Positions 26,588 to 36,268 of a stretch of 64,000 nt of DNA are shown here, piece by piece. Each line of letters opens with the position of its first letter. Position 1 is the first letter of the stretch. Position numbers and translations under genes: made by a program. Under the pieces are notes generated by a model. That model saw nothing but the letters and a program-made list of their open reading frames with translations. It had not been told where the DNA came from and made no database searches. Source of the stretch: a bacterium (GTDB taxonomy: Bacteria > Hinthialibacterota > Hinthialibacteria > H5-UNCL2); assembly GCA_015075175.1 (NCBI GenBank), contig JABTUV010000001.1, positions 1,213,841-1,277,840 of the forward strand, in the 5' to 3' direction.

Positions 26588-27643
26588 ATGCGTCCTGAAC
26601 AGTGGGAACACTACAAGAGAGCGGCCAAGAGGCAACCCATCGACCGGGTCCCCATCTCACTCATCATCGACAGCCCCTGGATTCCCGGGCACACCGGCGT
26701 CAAGCACATGGACTTCTACTTCGACCCGGAAGCCTGGTTCCAAGCCACCCTGTCGGTCGTGCAGGAATTCCCGGAGGTGATTTTCTTTCCCGGTTGGTGG
26801 ATCGAGTACGGCATGGCCATCGAACCCTCCGCGCTAGGCTCGCGCATCCGCTTCTGGGATTATCAGCCCCCCAGCGAGGCGCACATGCTGTTCCACTTGG
26901 AGGACGTGGAGCAACTTCAGCCCGTCGATCCCATGTCGGACGGCTTCATGGCGGTGGCGTTGCACCGCTACCGGATGCACAAGCAGCGCATCTTTGACGC
27001 CGGCTACACCATTCCCTTCGCGACCGCCCGCGGCCCGCTCTGCACGGCCTCGTTTTTCCGCGGAGTCGAGCGGCTGATCTGGGACATGGTCGAGGATCCC
27101 GAGGGCACGCACAAGCTGCTGCGCTACACAACCGACGCCTTGATCGCCTGGCTGAAGGCGCAGGCGCAGGTGATCGGCCCGTGCGTGGAAGGCATTTTCA
27201 TCCTCGACGACATCGTGGGTTTCGTGGGCCCCAACGAGTACATGGAGTTCGCCCATCCCTACATGAAGGAAATCTGCGATGCGTTTCCGAAGGACTGGGT
27301 GAAGGTGTACCACAACGACGCCAACGTGGACGCCTGCGTGGAGCATCTGCCGGAGGCGGGTTTCGACGTGCTCAACTTCGGCAAGCAGTTTGACATCGCC
27401 GAGATTCAGGCGCGCGTGCGGGGGCGGCTGACACTGATGGGCAACGTCAATCCACTGGAGATCGGGGTGCGCGGCACGCCCGAGGAGGTCAAGAAGGAGA
27501 CCCTGCGCGTGCTGGAGGCGACCGGCGGGGAGGGGATCATCCTGTCGATGGGCGGGGGAGTTTCGCCCGGGATGCCCGGCGCCAACATTCGCGCCATGGT
27601 CGAAGCCCTCTCCGAGTTTAATCGCGCCCGCGTTGCCGTGTGA
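26588..27643 (+). CDS. Uroporphyrinogen decarboxylase (UroD/MtaA/CmuA) family protein
   Basis: The ATG at 26588 is preceded by GGAGG at good spacing. The product is 351 aa. The barrel carries UroD-family features: opening MRPEQWEHYKRAAKRQPIDR, VPISLI, the LDDIVGFVGPNEYMEFAHPY segment, VYHNDANVDACVEHLPEAGF, LMGNVNPLEI and the final ILSMGGGVSPGMPGANIRAM. It is not HemE proper: the heme-enzyme N-terminal RxPVWxMRQAG is absent. It belongs to the broad methyltransferase/demethylase-like branch acting with corrinoid proteins or on unknown substrates. No corrinoid protein adjoins. Regulation by the adjacent GntR/LacI-type protein suggests a catabolic, sugar-linked role. Confidence 0.88.
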   Translation: MRPEQWEHYKRAAKRQPIDRVPISLIIDSPWIPGHTGVKHMDFYFDPEAWFQATLSVVQEFPEVIFFPGWWIEYGMAIEPSALGSRIRFWDYQPPSEAHMLFHLEDVEQLQPVDPMSDGFMAVALHRYRMHKQRIFDAGYTIPFATARGPLCTASFFRGVERLIWDMVEDPEGTHKLLRYTTDALIAWLKAQAQVIGPCVEGIFILDDIVGFVGPNEYMEFAHPYMKEICDAFPKDWVKVYHNDANVDACVEHLPEAGFDVLNFGKQFDIAEIQARVRGRLTLMGNVNPLEIGVRGTPEEVKKETLRVLEATGGEGIILSMGGGVSPGMPGANIRAMVEALSEFNRARVAV

Positions 27644-27654
27644 GGGCTTCCCAC

Positions 27655-27770
27655 TCGGAGTCCAGGCTTCAGCCTGTCTGAATGCAAACTGAAGTTTGTA
27701 CTCCGGACAGGCTTGCGGAGTACAGGCTTCAGCCTGTTTTCAGACAAACTGAAGTTTGTACTCCGAGTAT
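27655..27770. repeat. Two family-3 palindromic repeats
   Basis: Two successive copies read ggagt(a/c)CAGGCTTCAGCCTG, a short loop, then aaACTGAAGTTTGTACTCCG. Each can fold into a hairpin. They lie directly between the UroD-family gene and the beta-helix gene. Confidence 0.9.
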
Positions 27771-27793
27771 TCCCTCTTTCGGAGGCGCATGGC

Positions 27794-28951
27794 ATGCGGC
27801 GACGGATGGTTTGCGTGTTGCTCGCCGCCGCGATGGCGGCCGGCGAAGCCGGTGAAATCACGGTGCGAAACACGGACGAATTGCGGGCCGCCCTGCGAAC
27901 GGCGGGCGCGGGCGCGGTGCTGCAATTGGCGCCGGGACGCTATGCCGGTGGGCTGCACGTATCCAACCTGGCGGGCCGCGCCGACGCCCCCATCATCATC
28001 TGCGCTTCCGATCCCGGCGCGCCGCCGGTCTTCGAGCCTCCCGGCGGCACGGCCCTGCAACTTTCCGACTGCGCGTACCTCGTCGTGCGCGACCTTCGCA
28101 TCAGAGGATTCTCCGAAAACGGCCTGAATGCCGACGACGGAGGCAGCTTCGATACGCCCGCGCAGCATATTACGTTCGAGAATCTCTTGATCGAGAACAT
28201 AGGTCCCAGCGGCAACCATGACGCCCTCAAACTGTCCGGCGTTGATCACTTCACGGTGCGACGTTGCACCTTCGGAGGCTGGGGAGGCTCAGCCATCGAC
28301 ATGGTGGGCTGCCATCACGGCGTGATCGAGGATTGCAGTTTCATGGGCCGGTCGGGTTTCTCGCAGTCCAGCGCGGTGCAAATGAAGGGGGGAACCAGCG
28401 ACATGCTGGTGCGGCGCTGTTTCTTCCACGACGTGGGAGAGCGGGCCATCAACCTGGGGGGAAGCACGGGGCTGGCGTATTTCCGTCCCGCGGCCGGCGA
28501 CTACGAGGCCACGCGCATCGAGGTCGCCGGCAACCGCTTCGTGGGCGGCGTGACTCCCATCGCCTGGGTGACCGCCGCCGGCGGGCGTTTTCATCACAAC
28601 ACGATCGTTTTTCCGGAAAGGTGGATTCTGCGAATTCTGCAGGAGACCCGTAATCCACGCTTTCAACCGTGCCATGACGGCGTGTTCGAGCATAACCTGA
28701 TCGTGTACGACCGGCGGGTGGAGACCTTTGTCAACGTCGGGCCGGGCACGAAGCCCGAGTCGTTCGTGTTTCGCGGCAACGCCTGGTATGCGACGGAGGG
28801 GGCACGGCGACCGACGCTGCCGACCGCCGAGGATGACGGAGTTTACCAGGTAGATCCGCGCCTGGAGGAGGCGCGCTCCAGCCGCTCCCGAGTCACCTCG
28901 CGGGATGCGCGCCTCGTCGGCAAGGGGGCCGACGGTTACATGGCTCCATAG
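27794..28951 (+). CDS. Secreted right-handed beta-helix protein
   Basis: The ATG at 27794 (MRRRMVCVLLAAAMAAGEAG) follows GGAGG, and the start encodes a signal peptide. The body has repeated beta-helix rungs: IIICASDPGAPPVFEPPGGT, YLVVRDLRIRGFSENGLNAD, ITFENLLIENIGPSGNHDAL, FTVRRCTFGGWGGSAIDMVG, GVIEDCSFMGRSG, MLVRRCFFHDVGERAINLGG, GVFEHNLIVYDR. The opening TVRNTDELRAALRTAGAGAV is typical of chondroitinase-B-like and PL-type parallel beta-helix proteins. It is probably a polysaccharide lyase or surface protein; no catalytic residues were assigned. 385 aa. Confidence 0.8.
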   Translation: MRRRMVCVLLAAAMAAGEAGEITVRNTDELRAALRTAGAGAVLQLAPGRYAGGLHVSNLAGRADAPIIICASDPGAPPVFEPPGGTALQLSDCAYLVVRDLRIRGFSENGLNADDGGSFDTPAQHITFENLLIENIGPSGNHDALKLSGVDHFTVRRCTFGGWGGSAIDMVGCHHGVIEDCSFMGRSGFSQSSAVQMKGGTSDMLVRRCFFHDVGERAINLGGSTGLAYFRPAAGDYEATRIEVAGNRFVGGVTPIAWVTAAGGRFHHNTIVFPERWILRILQETRNPRFQPCHDGVFEHNLIVYDRRVETFVNVGPGTKPESFVFRGNAWYATEGARRPTLPTAEDDGVYQVDPRLEEARSSRSRVTSRDARLVGKGADGYMAP

Positions 28952-29214
28952 CACAAGTACTACGGCGGCCATGGTTCATGTAGACAGGCTTCGCGCACCA
29001 CGGCGCAATACGCTGCGCAACTACAGCCCTCCGGCGACCGCCTCCCGTGCCGATTCCGTGGGCCCGCCGATATGAACCGGATCTCGACCATCCCGTATTC
29101 CCGTCAACAATCCCCCATCCCCTCGATCCCGTCCGTCTTCGTTGCCCGCACGAGTCAGGGTTACAAAAGCAGTTGCGAGGCGGGGGCGATTATGGTAAAG
29201 GATGCGCTGGTTCT

Positions 29215-29298
29215 GGAGGGGTTCCCGAGTGGCTAAAGGGAACAGACTGTAAATCTGTCGCGCTCCGCGCTTCGGAGGTTCGAATCCTCCCCCCTCCA
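29215..29298 (+). tRNA. tRNA-Tyr (GTA)
   Basis: Class II cloverleaf: acceptor GGAGGGG/CCCCTCC, anticodon loop with GTA (agactGTAaatct), a long variable arm (gcgctccgcgc region) and T arm GGAGG-TTCGAAT-CCTCC. The discriminator base is A and CCA is not encoded (followed by tt). The 263 bases before it hold only a family-5 fragment near 28995-29026 and no gene. Confidence 0.95.
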
Positions 29299-29433
29299 TT
29301 GAACTTACGGCATCTCCTCCTTCCTACTGCGGCGTCGCGCCCATCCGATGCAATGCCCGACCGGGCCGTTGTCGAGCCTCTATGGCCGCCTTTCGCCGAA
29401 CCGGTCGTGCATCGGGCTTCGCCTAATAGCTGA

Positions 29434-31195
29434 GAGGGTAGAGCGGAATGAGGAAGACTGCGGTAGGTATGGGTGAGGTGAAGAGGAGCAATTGGGATTC
29501 CCCCACAAAGGCGAGCTTGCGGGGGAGAAAGCATTGAAGTTAAGGTAATAGCAGCCCTTTTTTCCCCCGAGAGTTACGCAGAGCGCGAGCCCTTCGTACT
29601 CCCAAGTGAAGTTGGCCAATTTCATGGGGAAGAAAGGGCTTTCGCATTATGGCCTACCGGATCGAGACCAACCTGTTTGATTTTCTGGATGAGCGTGAAT
29701 TGGGAGACCTGAATCGGTTGGTAGCATTGTTGGAAATGCTGCCGGCGGAGCCGTTGTTGGAGGCGTTGGAAGCAGAGCGAGCCGGGCGGCGTAACGACAA
29801 TCCGGTGCGGCGCATGTGGTATTGCCTGGTGGCGGCTACGCTCTACGGCGAGGGCAAGTGGAGCCGGCTGCGGGCGGAATTGGCCCGCAATCAGGACCTG
29901 CGGCGGGTCTGCGACGTGCCCTGCGTGGAAACCATCCCCAGCCGCCACGCTTTCAAGCGGTTCGCGGCCGCTTTGGCCCGGCATCAGGATTTGTTGGAGG
30001 GGATGTTGGCAGGCGTGGTAGCCCGACTGAGTGAACTCTTGCCGGACTTGGGACGGCATCTGGCGGTAGACAGTTCGGGGCTGATGACGCACACCCGCGT
30101 GGATGAGAAGGATGGACGCCTGCGGGAAGGCAGTTGGGGGGCCAAAACCAGCCAGCGAGTGCGCAAGGACGGGACGGTGGAAGAAGTGACGCTGCGCTGG
30201 TTCGGGTTCAAGTTGCACCTGTTGGTGGATGCGCTCTACGAGGTGCCGTTGGCGTTCGAGGTGACGGAGGCGAAGCAGAGCGACATGCACCACCTCGTGC
30301 CGCTGTTGGTGAAACTGCGCCAAGAGCAGCCGCAGCTGGAGACGGAGACGGTGAGTGCGGACAAGGGTTACGACAGCGCGGAGAACGTGGAGCGGGCCTG
30401 GCGGGAAGAGGTAGAGGGGAGGCCGCTGCGCATCAAGGCGGTGATCGCGCAACGCGAGTCGCCGACGCCGGACGAACCTTACCAGGACGGGCGGGGCTTC
30501 TGCGACCTGGTGTTGCGCAAACATGGGGCGCTGTGCTGCCAGCGGGAGCTCAAGAACGCCGAGGGCAAGATAGAGCGGCCGTTGACGGAGATGGCGTGGG
30601 CGGGATTTGAAGCGGACCGGGAGTGTCATAAGTTCCGCTGCCCGGCCAAGACGCACGGGTTGGAATGTCGGAGATTTCAGGAATGCAACGCAGGTCTGTC
30701 GCAGGGGCGCACGGTGCGGGTTGCCTGTGAAGGACGCTGGCGGACGCTGCCGCCGTTGCCGGTCGACTCGCCCAAGTGGGAACGGATTTACAAGGGGCGG
30801 ACCTCGGTGGAACGGGCGTTCGGACGCTTGAAGGGACCGTTGGGACTGGAAGAGTTGCCGGTGCGCAGCAAGGCCGGGGTCACCTTGCGGGCGACGATGG
30901 GTCTGTTGGTGTTGGTGGCACTCGCCGTTTGTCGGGTGCGACAGGGGCAGACCCGGAACTTGGGGAAAATACGCGCCGCCTGAGGGTACGGCCAGCGGGC
31001 GGCTTGAACCGCACCCAGGGCCGCACTCTGTCTACCTACCGAAACCCCCACGCTCAAACTTCTTCTCCACGCCGCTTCCATCCTTCCTCATCAGCCAGCA
31101 ACCGCGATCTACACCCAACTGCCCCGCTCCACGCCGGCGCGCCCCGCTCGCCCCACTGCCGCCACTCTCCCAAAACCCGATTTCGCTCTACCCTC
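29434..31195 (+). mobile_element. Complete insertion sequence with DDE transposase, 1762 bp
   Basis: The left end GAGGGTAGAGCGGAAT (29434-29449) and the right end ATTTCGCTCTACCCTC (31180-31195) are inverted repeats matching at 15 of 16 positions. Both ends are bounded by the same 9-bp direct repeat AATAGCTGA (29425-29433 and 31196-31204), a target-site duplication. One transposase gene fills the centre. The intact ends and frame suggest recent insertion. The right end lies 78 bp before the start of the sigma-54 activator gene at 31274. Confidence 0.92.
29649..30983 (+). CDS. IS4/IS5-superfamily DDE transposase
   Basis: 444 aa. The DDE triad is visible as Asp in HLAVDSSGLMTH (residue ~143), Asp in VSADKGYDSAENVE (~240) and Glu in RTSVERAFGRLKGP (~392). 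Between the last two lies a Cys-rich block (CHKFRCPAKTHGLECRRFQE) typical of the IS1182-like branch. An N-terminal helical DNA-binding region begins MAYRIETNLFDFLDERELGD. It cuts and pastes the surrounding element. The coding frame is uninterrupted, in contrast with many neighbours. Family assignment below superfamily level is tentative. Confidence 0.9.
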   Translation: MAYRIETNLFDFLDERELGDLNRLVALLEMLPAEPLLEALEAERAGRRNDNPVRRMWYCLVAATLYGEGKWSRLRAELARNQDLRRVCDVPCVETIPSRHAFKRFAAALARHQDLLEGMLAGVVARLSELLPDLGRHLAVDSSGLMTHTRVDEKDGRLREGSWGAKTSQRVRKDGTVEEVTLRWFGFKLHLLVDALYEVPLAFEVTEAKQSDMHHLVPLLVKLRQEQPQLETETVSADKGYDSAENVERAWREEVEGRPLRIKAVIAQRESPTPDEPYQDGRGFCDLVLRKHGALCCQRELKNAEGKIERPLTEMAWAGFEADRECHKFRCPAKTHGLECRRFQECNAGLSQGRTVRVACEGRWRTLPPLPVDSPKWERIYKGRTSVERAFGRLKGPLGLEELPVRSKAGVTLRATMGLLVLVALAVCRVRQGQTRNLGKIRAA

Positions 31196-31273
31196 AATAG
31201 CTGACCGTCAGGACTTGACCATCTCCCCGCCCGCGCGGTATCCTCTCCCGTTCCCAGCGTTGGAGGTTTCCCG

Positions 31274-32824
31274 ATGTCTCGTTCCCGTTCGGCGGGCCGC
31301 TCGGCCATTGTCGCCTTCATCGGTCTGGACGGCGCCTCCGCCGCCGCGCAGGTGCTTCTCTTGCACCCGCACGCGGAGCTCCACGTCGCCAGTCAGCGCT
31401 CCGTGGGCAAGCGTCTAGCCGCGCTCGTGGGGCAGGGATTCGGCGAAGTCTACCTCTGCGGCGTGGGGCTGTCCTGTCCCTTGGATGAGGTCCTGGAGCC
31501 TCTGCAGGCGCTCAAGGCCGCCCGCTGCCGAGTGGTCTGGTTTGCCTGCGCCGATCATCTCGACATGCATCGGGAGGCGCTGGAGCAGGTTTGCCAGCTG
31601 GAGACGATTGCGCAGGCCCCCAATCCCGCCGAGGCGCTTTTCGAATCATTGGGCAAACAGGCTACCGACCTCGAACGAGCCCGACTGATCCGCTACATCG
31701 GCACGCAATATGATAGCGAAGACAAGCTGCCGGCCCGCGACCGCTCTCTCTGGAGTGTGGTCGCCGAGCTCAAGGACCTGGTGCACGGCTCGTATTGGCG
31801 GTACTTCAACTACCTGGACGAGGCCGCCTATCCGCACGCCATAGGCGTTCTGGCCGGCATGGAGACAATGGACGACAAGGACCAGCGCACCATCGCGGCA
31901 TACCGCCGGGAGGGACGGCGCTATCTCAAGGGAAGAAGCCCAGCCATGGAGGCGGTCAAGCGCCAGGCGGCGCTGTACGCGCGCGCCCATAGCAGCGTTG
32001 TCGTCCTGGGCGAGACGGGGACCGGCAAGGAGATCGTGGCCCGGCTGCTGCACGAGGAGAGTCCGCGCTCCGGCCACCCCTTTCATGCCACCAACTGCGC
32101 GACCCTGCGCGGAGATCTCTTGCAGGATACGCTTTTCGGCCACGTCAAGGGCGCCTTTACCGGCGCCGATCGCGACATGGCCGGCGTGTTCGAGCTGGCC
32201 GACGGTGGAACCGTCTTTCTGGATGAAATCTCGGAAATGCCCATGGAGGCCCAATCCATGCTCTTGCGGTTGATCCAGGAGGGGACCTACCAACGACTGG
32301 GCGAGCGCAAGGACCGGCACACCGACGTGCGCATCATCGCGGCCACGCAGCACGACCTCCTTGCGCGCGCGCAGGAAGGCCGCTTCCGCGCCGATCTCTA
32401 CTACCGGCTGGCCGTTTTGACCATCACGATTCCGCCGCTGCGCGCGCGGGTGGAAGACATTCCCGACCTGGCCAGTCACATCCTGTATCAACTCTCGGAG
32501 GAACACGGCGCGTCGCGCGTCCGCCTCACGCCGCGGCAGATCGCCGACCTGCGGGCGCATCCCTGGCCGGGAAACGTGCGCGAGCTGGAGAACGTGCTGG
32601 AGCGGTTCTTCGTGACGCGCGAAAAGGACATGCGCAAGCTCCTGGACCCGACGCCCATGCCGGTCGCGGCGACGATGGAGATTCTGCCCCTTTCCGAGCA
32701 CGAGTCGCGTTACATCCGCGCCGTGCTCGATCGCTTCGAGGGCAACCTGACCCACGCCGCCAGGGCGCTGGGGATCACGCGCAACACGCTCAAGGCGCGG
32801 TTGCGGGGAGGTGCGGTCAAGTGA
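31274..32824 (+). CDS. Sigma-54-dependent transcriptional activator with DHH-like N-terminal domain
   Basis: 516 aa; ATG after GGAGG. The central AAA+ domain has Walker [14 protein letters not shown], the sigma-54 contact loop [10 protein letters not shown], Walker [14 protein letters not shown] and [12 protein letters not shown] Fis-type HTH ends the protein ([17 protein letters not shown]). There is no receiver domain. Residues ~10-130 ([55 protein letters not shown]) follow the strand order of DHH phosphoesterases but with the catalytic Asp/His residues mostly replaced, which suggests a ligand-sensing relic fold. It overlaps the alpha-galactosidase gene (TGATG), so it may regulate or be co-expressed with it. 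Targets may include the -24/-12 promoters at 38.5-47 kb. Confidence 0.85.
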   Translation: MSRSRSAGRSAIVAFIGLDGASAAAQVLLLHPHAELHVASQRSVGKRLAALVGQGFGEVYLCGVGLSCPLDEVLEPLQALKAARCRVVWFACADHLDMHREALEQVCQLETIAQAPNPAEALFESLGKQATDLERARLIRYIGTQYDSEDKLPARDRSLWSVVAELKDLVHGSYWRYFNYLDEAAYPHAIGVLAGMETMDDKDQRTIAAYRREGRRYLKGRSPAMEAVKRQAALYARAHSSVVVLGETGTGKEIVARLLHEESPRSGHPFHATNCATLRGDLLQDTLFGHVKGAFTGADRDMAGVFELADGGTVFLDEISEMPMEAQSMLLRLIQEGTYQRLGERKDRHTDVRIIAATQHDLLARAQEGRFRADLYYRLAVLTITIPPLRARVEDIPDLASHILYQLSEEHGASRVRLTPRQIADLRAHPWPGNVRELENVLERFFVTREKDMRKLLDPTPMPVAATMEILPLSEHESRYIRAVLDRFEGNLTHAARALGITRNTLKARLRGGAVK

Positions 32825-35415
32825 TGCATGTACATACCGATACGTGTAAGGTAGTCAACGCCAGTATCTTAGTTTCATCAATCCTGGTTGCGCTAACGGC
32901 GCGGGGAGGATGGGGAATGGAAACCCGCGAACTGCCGGTCGCCGCGCCGCGCGACGAAGTGATGGCGGGCACGCAGGAGATCGAAGCGGTCCAAGAGTGG
33001 GCGCTGGCCGCCTTCGGCCGCCCGGGGACGGCGAGCGAGCACGGCGGCGTGTCCCTGCGCCTCTTGCGACAGGACCACGGCACGCTGCGCCACGGAAAGT
33101 CCTGCCTGGGAACGCCGCTGGTGATCGGATCCCGCAGATTCGAGCACGGGCTGGGAACCCACGCCAACAGCGAGATCGCCGTTACATTTCCGGCCGGCGC
33201 GCAAACCTTCCAGGCCGCCGTCGGCATAGACAACAACTATGATACGCAGGGGACGCGAGGCTCGGTGCAGTTCGCCGTGCGAGTGGGCGACAGGGAGCTA
33301 TTGCGCACGCCGGTCTGCAAGGGCGGCGACGAGCCGCGCCCGATCTCCGTGACTCTGCCCGCCGGCGCGACCGAGCTCACGCTGCTGGTCGAGACGACCG
33401 CCGACGGCGCCGCCTACGATCAGGCGGACTGGGCTGACGCTCGCGTTGTGCTCAGCGACGGCCGCTTATGTTGGTTGGACGAGCCTCGCCCGCATTTTTT
33501 CCTTGCCCAGCCGCAGACGCCCTTTTCGTTTGTCTATGACGGCGTTTCGTCGAGAGAGTTGCTGGGCGGCTGGCCGCATGAGGCGACGGTGCACGAGAGC
33601 CACGGGCGAACGCGCATCGAGGCCGCCTGGCGTGAGCCACGCACGGGGTTGGTCGTGCTGGCCACGGCGACCATGTTCACGGATTATCCCGCGCTGGACT
33701 GGGTCCTCGCTTTCGAGAACCGAGGCAGGGACGACACGCCCATTCTCGGAGACATTTTTACCGCCGACATGCCGGTAGGCGCCGGCGACGCGCGCCGCAT
33801 CTTCCTCCTGCGCCAATTGCGGGGAGATGGGGCGACGGAAGAGAGCTTCACGCCTTACGAGACGCGCCTCCGTGCGGGGGAGACGAGTCGCTTCGCGCCG
33901 ACCGGCGGACGCCCCTCCAATACCAGCGCGTTTCCGTTCTGGAACGTGGAGGAGGGAGGCGAGGGCGCCATCACGGCCATCGGCAGGTCGGGGCAATGGT
34001 CGGCGGAGTACCGTCGCGATCGTTCGGGCGTGACCCGCTTTCGCGCCGGCATGGTACATGCACACTTGCGGCTGCGTCCCGGCGAGGCGATCCGGCTTCC
34101 GCGCGTCCTGGTAATGCCGTGGCAGGGAGACCGACAGGCGGCGCACAGTCGCTTTCGGCGGCTCTTGCTTTTCGAGTACATCCCGCGCGTCGACGGGAGG
34201 CCGATCCGGCTGCCCGTGGTGCTGCAAACGTTCGACCGCTACAACTGGACCCGTCCCGAGTGGGCGACCGAGGCGGGCCAACTGCGGGGCGTGGAAGCCG
34301 CCCATGCGGCGGGATGCGACGCCTACTGGTTCGACGCCGCCTGGTTCGTCGGGAACTTTCCCCACGGCGTCGGCAATTGGACCTGCAAGCCGGACGCCTT
34401 TCCGCGCGGGCTGGCCCCCATCGGCGAGCGCTGCAAACAGTTGGGCCTTCGCTTCATCGTCTGGTTTGAACCGTGCCGTGTGGCGCCCGACACGCAAATC
34501 GACCAGGAACACCCCGAGTTCCTGCTGGAGAGCAAGGACGGGCCGGTCGCCTGGAACTCGAAGCTCTACAATCTGGGTGATCCCGCAGCGCGGAAGTGGA
34601 TGACGGATCTCATATCACAGCGCATCTCTGAGTTTCAGCTGGACGTCTATCGCGAGGATTTCAATATCGATCCGCTTCCGTTCTGGCGAGCGCACGACGC
34701 GCCGGATCGGCAGGGCATCAGCGAGATTCGCTTTGGTTTGGGGCACTATGAGTTCTGGGACGAATTGCGAGCGCGGCATCCGGGACTCTGGATCGACAAC
34801 TGCGCCAGCGGGGGACGGCGGATCGATCTGGAGACGTGCATGCGGGCCGTTCCGCTGTGGCGCAGCGATACGTCGTGTGCACCGGGCCGTTCCGAGTGGC
34901 AGCAGCAGCAGAGCCTGGCGCTCTCACAGTATCTTCCCTTGCACACGGCGTCCGTCTGGACGATGGACCGCTACGCCGCGCGCAGCTCGGCCACGGGCGG
35001 ACTGGCCGTCGAGCTCGACTACCTCAATCCCGACTTCGACATGGCTGCGGCGCGCGAGGTGCTAACGGAGGTCAAGGCGAATCAGAAGTACTGGTACGGC
35101 GACTTTTATCCGTTGACGCCGGCCGACAGCGCGCGGGATCGGTTTTGTGCGTGGCAGTTTCATCGCGCGGACTTGCGGGAGGGGATGATTCTGGCGTTTC
35201 GCCGGCCCGAGTGCGAAGTGATGGGCCTCATCGCGTCGCCGCGCGGACTGGACGCGGGCCGGACGTATCGCTTCGAGTGGATTGACGAACAGGGGCGGAG
35301 CGAGAGCCGCGCGCTCTCCGGCGGAGCCGTGCAGAAGGAGGGCCTGGCGCTGCGCATCGACGGGAAGGGGGAGAGTCTGTTGGTGCGGTACGGTGCGGTG
35401 GGGGAGGGGGAGTGA
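32824..35415 (+). CDS. Alpha-galactosidase-like GH36 enzyme with N-terminal NPCBM domain
   Basis: ATG 32824 overlaps the preceding stop by one base; an in-frame GTG lies three bases earlier. A hydrophobic stretch near residues 12-30 may be a signal. Residues ~55-220 form an NPCBM carbohydrate-binding module (FEHGLGTHANSEIAVTF, AAVGIDNNYDTQGTRGSVQF). The catalytic barrel runs from ~450: TFDRYNWTRPEWATEAGQLR, GCDAYWFDAAWF, GLRFIVWFEPCRVAP, nucleophile Asp in DVYREDFNIDP, IDNCASGGRRIDLE and acid/base Asp in LWRSDTSC. The YREDFN motif replaces the usual KWDxN. It should release alpha-galactosyl residues outside the cytoplasm. 863 aa. Confidence 0.88.
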   Translation: MHVHTDTCKVVNASILVSSILVALTARGGWGMETRELPVAAPRDEVMAGTQEIEAVQEWALAAFGRPGTASEHGGVSLRLLRQDHGTLRHGKSCLGTPLVIGSRRFEHGLGTHANSEIAVTFPAGAQTFQAAVGIDNNYDTQGTRGSVQFAVRVGDRELLRTPVCKGGDEPRPISVTLPAGATELTLLVETTADGAAYDQADWADARVVLSDGRLCWLDEPRPHFFLAQPQTPFSFVYDGVSSRELLGGWPHEATVHESHGRTRIEAAWREPRTGLVVLATATMFTDYPALDWVLAFENRGRDDTPILGDIFTADMPVGAGDARRIFLLRQLRGDGATEESFTPYETRLRAGETSRFAPTGGRPSNTSAFPFWNVEEGGEGAITAIGRSGQWSAEYRRDRSGVTRFRAGMVHAHLRLRPGEAIRLPRVLVMPWQGDRQAAHSRFRRLLLFEYIPRVDGRPIRLPVVLQTFDRYNWTRPEWATEAGQLRGVEAAHAAGCDAYWFDAAWFVGNFPHGVGNWTCKPDAFPRGLAPIGERCKQLGLRFIVWFEPCRVAPDTQIDQEHPEFLLESKDGPVAWNSKLYNLGDPAARKWMTDLISQRISEFQLDVYREDFNIDPLPFWRAHDAPDRQGISEIRFGLGHYEFWDELRARHPGLWIDNCASGGRRIDLETCMRAVPLWRSDTSCAPGRSEWQQQQSLALSQYLPLHTASVWTMDRYAARSSATGGLAVELDYLNPDFDMAAAREVLTEVKANQKYWYGDFYPLTPADSARDRFCAWQFHRADLREGMILAFRRPECEVMGLIASPRGLDAGRTYRFEWIDEQGRSESRALSGGAVQKEGLALRIDGKGESLLVRYGAVGEGE

Positions 35416-35679
35416 GGGGGAGGACGGAGCGCGGACGCCGCGGGCAACGGAGTGCGACGGGGTACAGCCAAGCCGGTGGTATCGAACGGCGTTTGCCTCG
35501 CATTGGAGCGAGCGGTTTCTTCGAAATGCAGTGTACAACTGGACAGATTGGACAGGCGGCCCGGGGGGTTCATTTTGCCGTCTGTCCTTTCTGCTTGAAA
35601 TCTCAGGCGTCGGGGCCGCCCAGGCAGGCCTCCTGTTGGCGGTCCGATTGCGTCCATCAAGTAGGGGGAGGTACATCCA

Positions 35680-36168
35680 ATGGCGCGTCACTTCTTGTTG
35701 TCACAAGGGGTCGGCTTGCTGGGGTGGCTTCTGGCTGCCTTTGCCGCCGGTGCGGTGGGCGCCGTTGCCTCCGTGGATGCGGCGTCGTTCTATGCCGAGT
35801 TGAGCCGGCCGTCGTGGGCGCCGCCCGCTTGGGTGTTCGGTCCCGTGTGGTCGATGTTGTATGCGCTCATGGGCGTTTCCGCATGGCTGGTGTGGCGGGC
35901 GCCTGGGTCCAAGTCCGTGGCGCTCGGTCTTTTTATGGCGCAGCTTGCGGTGAACGCGCTTTGGTCGTGGTTGTTTTTCGCATGGCGTCATGGGGCGCTG
36001 GCAACGGCGGGAGTATTGATCCTGCTGGCGCTCATCGTGGCCACGATGAGCGCCTTCCGGCGGAGCAGCCGTTTGGCCGCGGCGCTGCTGGCTCCTTACT
36101 TTCTTTGGGTGAGCTTTGCCGCTGTCCTCACGTGGACGATATGGCGGAGCAACCCGAATCTTCTGTAA
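35680..36168 (+). CDS. tspO: TspO/MBR family tryptophan-rich sensory protein
   Basis: 162 aa, five membrane helices. Family motifs: FYAELSRPSWAPPAWVFGPV, WSMLYALMGVSAWLVWR, LFMAQLAVNALWSWLFFAWR and APYFLWVSFAAVLTWTIWR. A strong GGGGAGG lies 8 bp before the ATG. TspO proteins bind porphyrins and cholesterol-like ligands and modulate stress or tetrapyrrole homeostasis. It sits in a segment bounded by alpha-galactosidase sequence on both sides. The 264 bp upstream hold no recognisable gene. Confidence 0.95.
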   Translation: MARHFLLSQGVGLLGWLLAAFAAGAVGAVASVDAASFYAELSRPSWAPPAWVFGPVWSMLYALMGVSAWLVWRAPGSKSVALGLFMAQLAVNALWSWLFFAWRHGALATAGVLILLALIVATMSAFRRSSRLAAALLAPYFLWVSFAAVLTWTIWRSNPNLL

Positions 36169-36268
36169 TGCGCGCTTCGGCGGCTGGGCCTGATGCTTGT
36201 TCATGCGGAATGCTCGGCATTTAGTCGTCAGCTACCGCTCAACTCAGACGTTGCGTGCATAGGAAACG

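Noticed and set aside
31274-32824. RtcR, regulator of RNA repair (rtcBA)
   Set aside because: The N-terminal domain does not look like CARF and no rtcB or rtcA gene is nearby.
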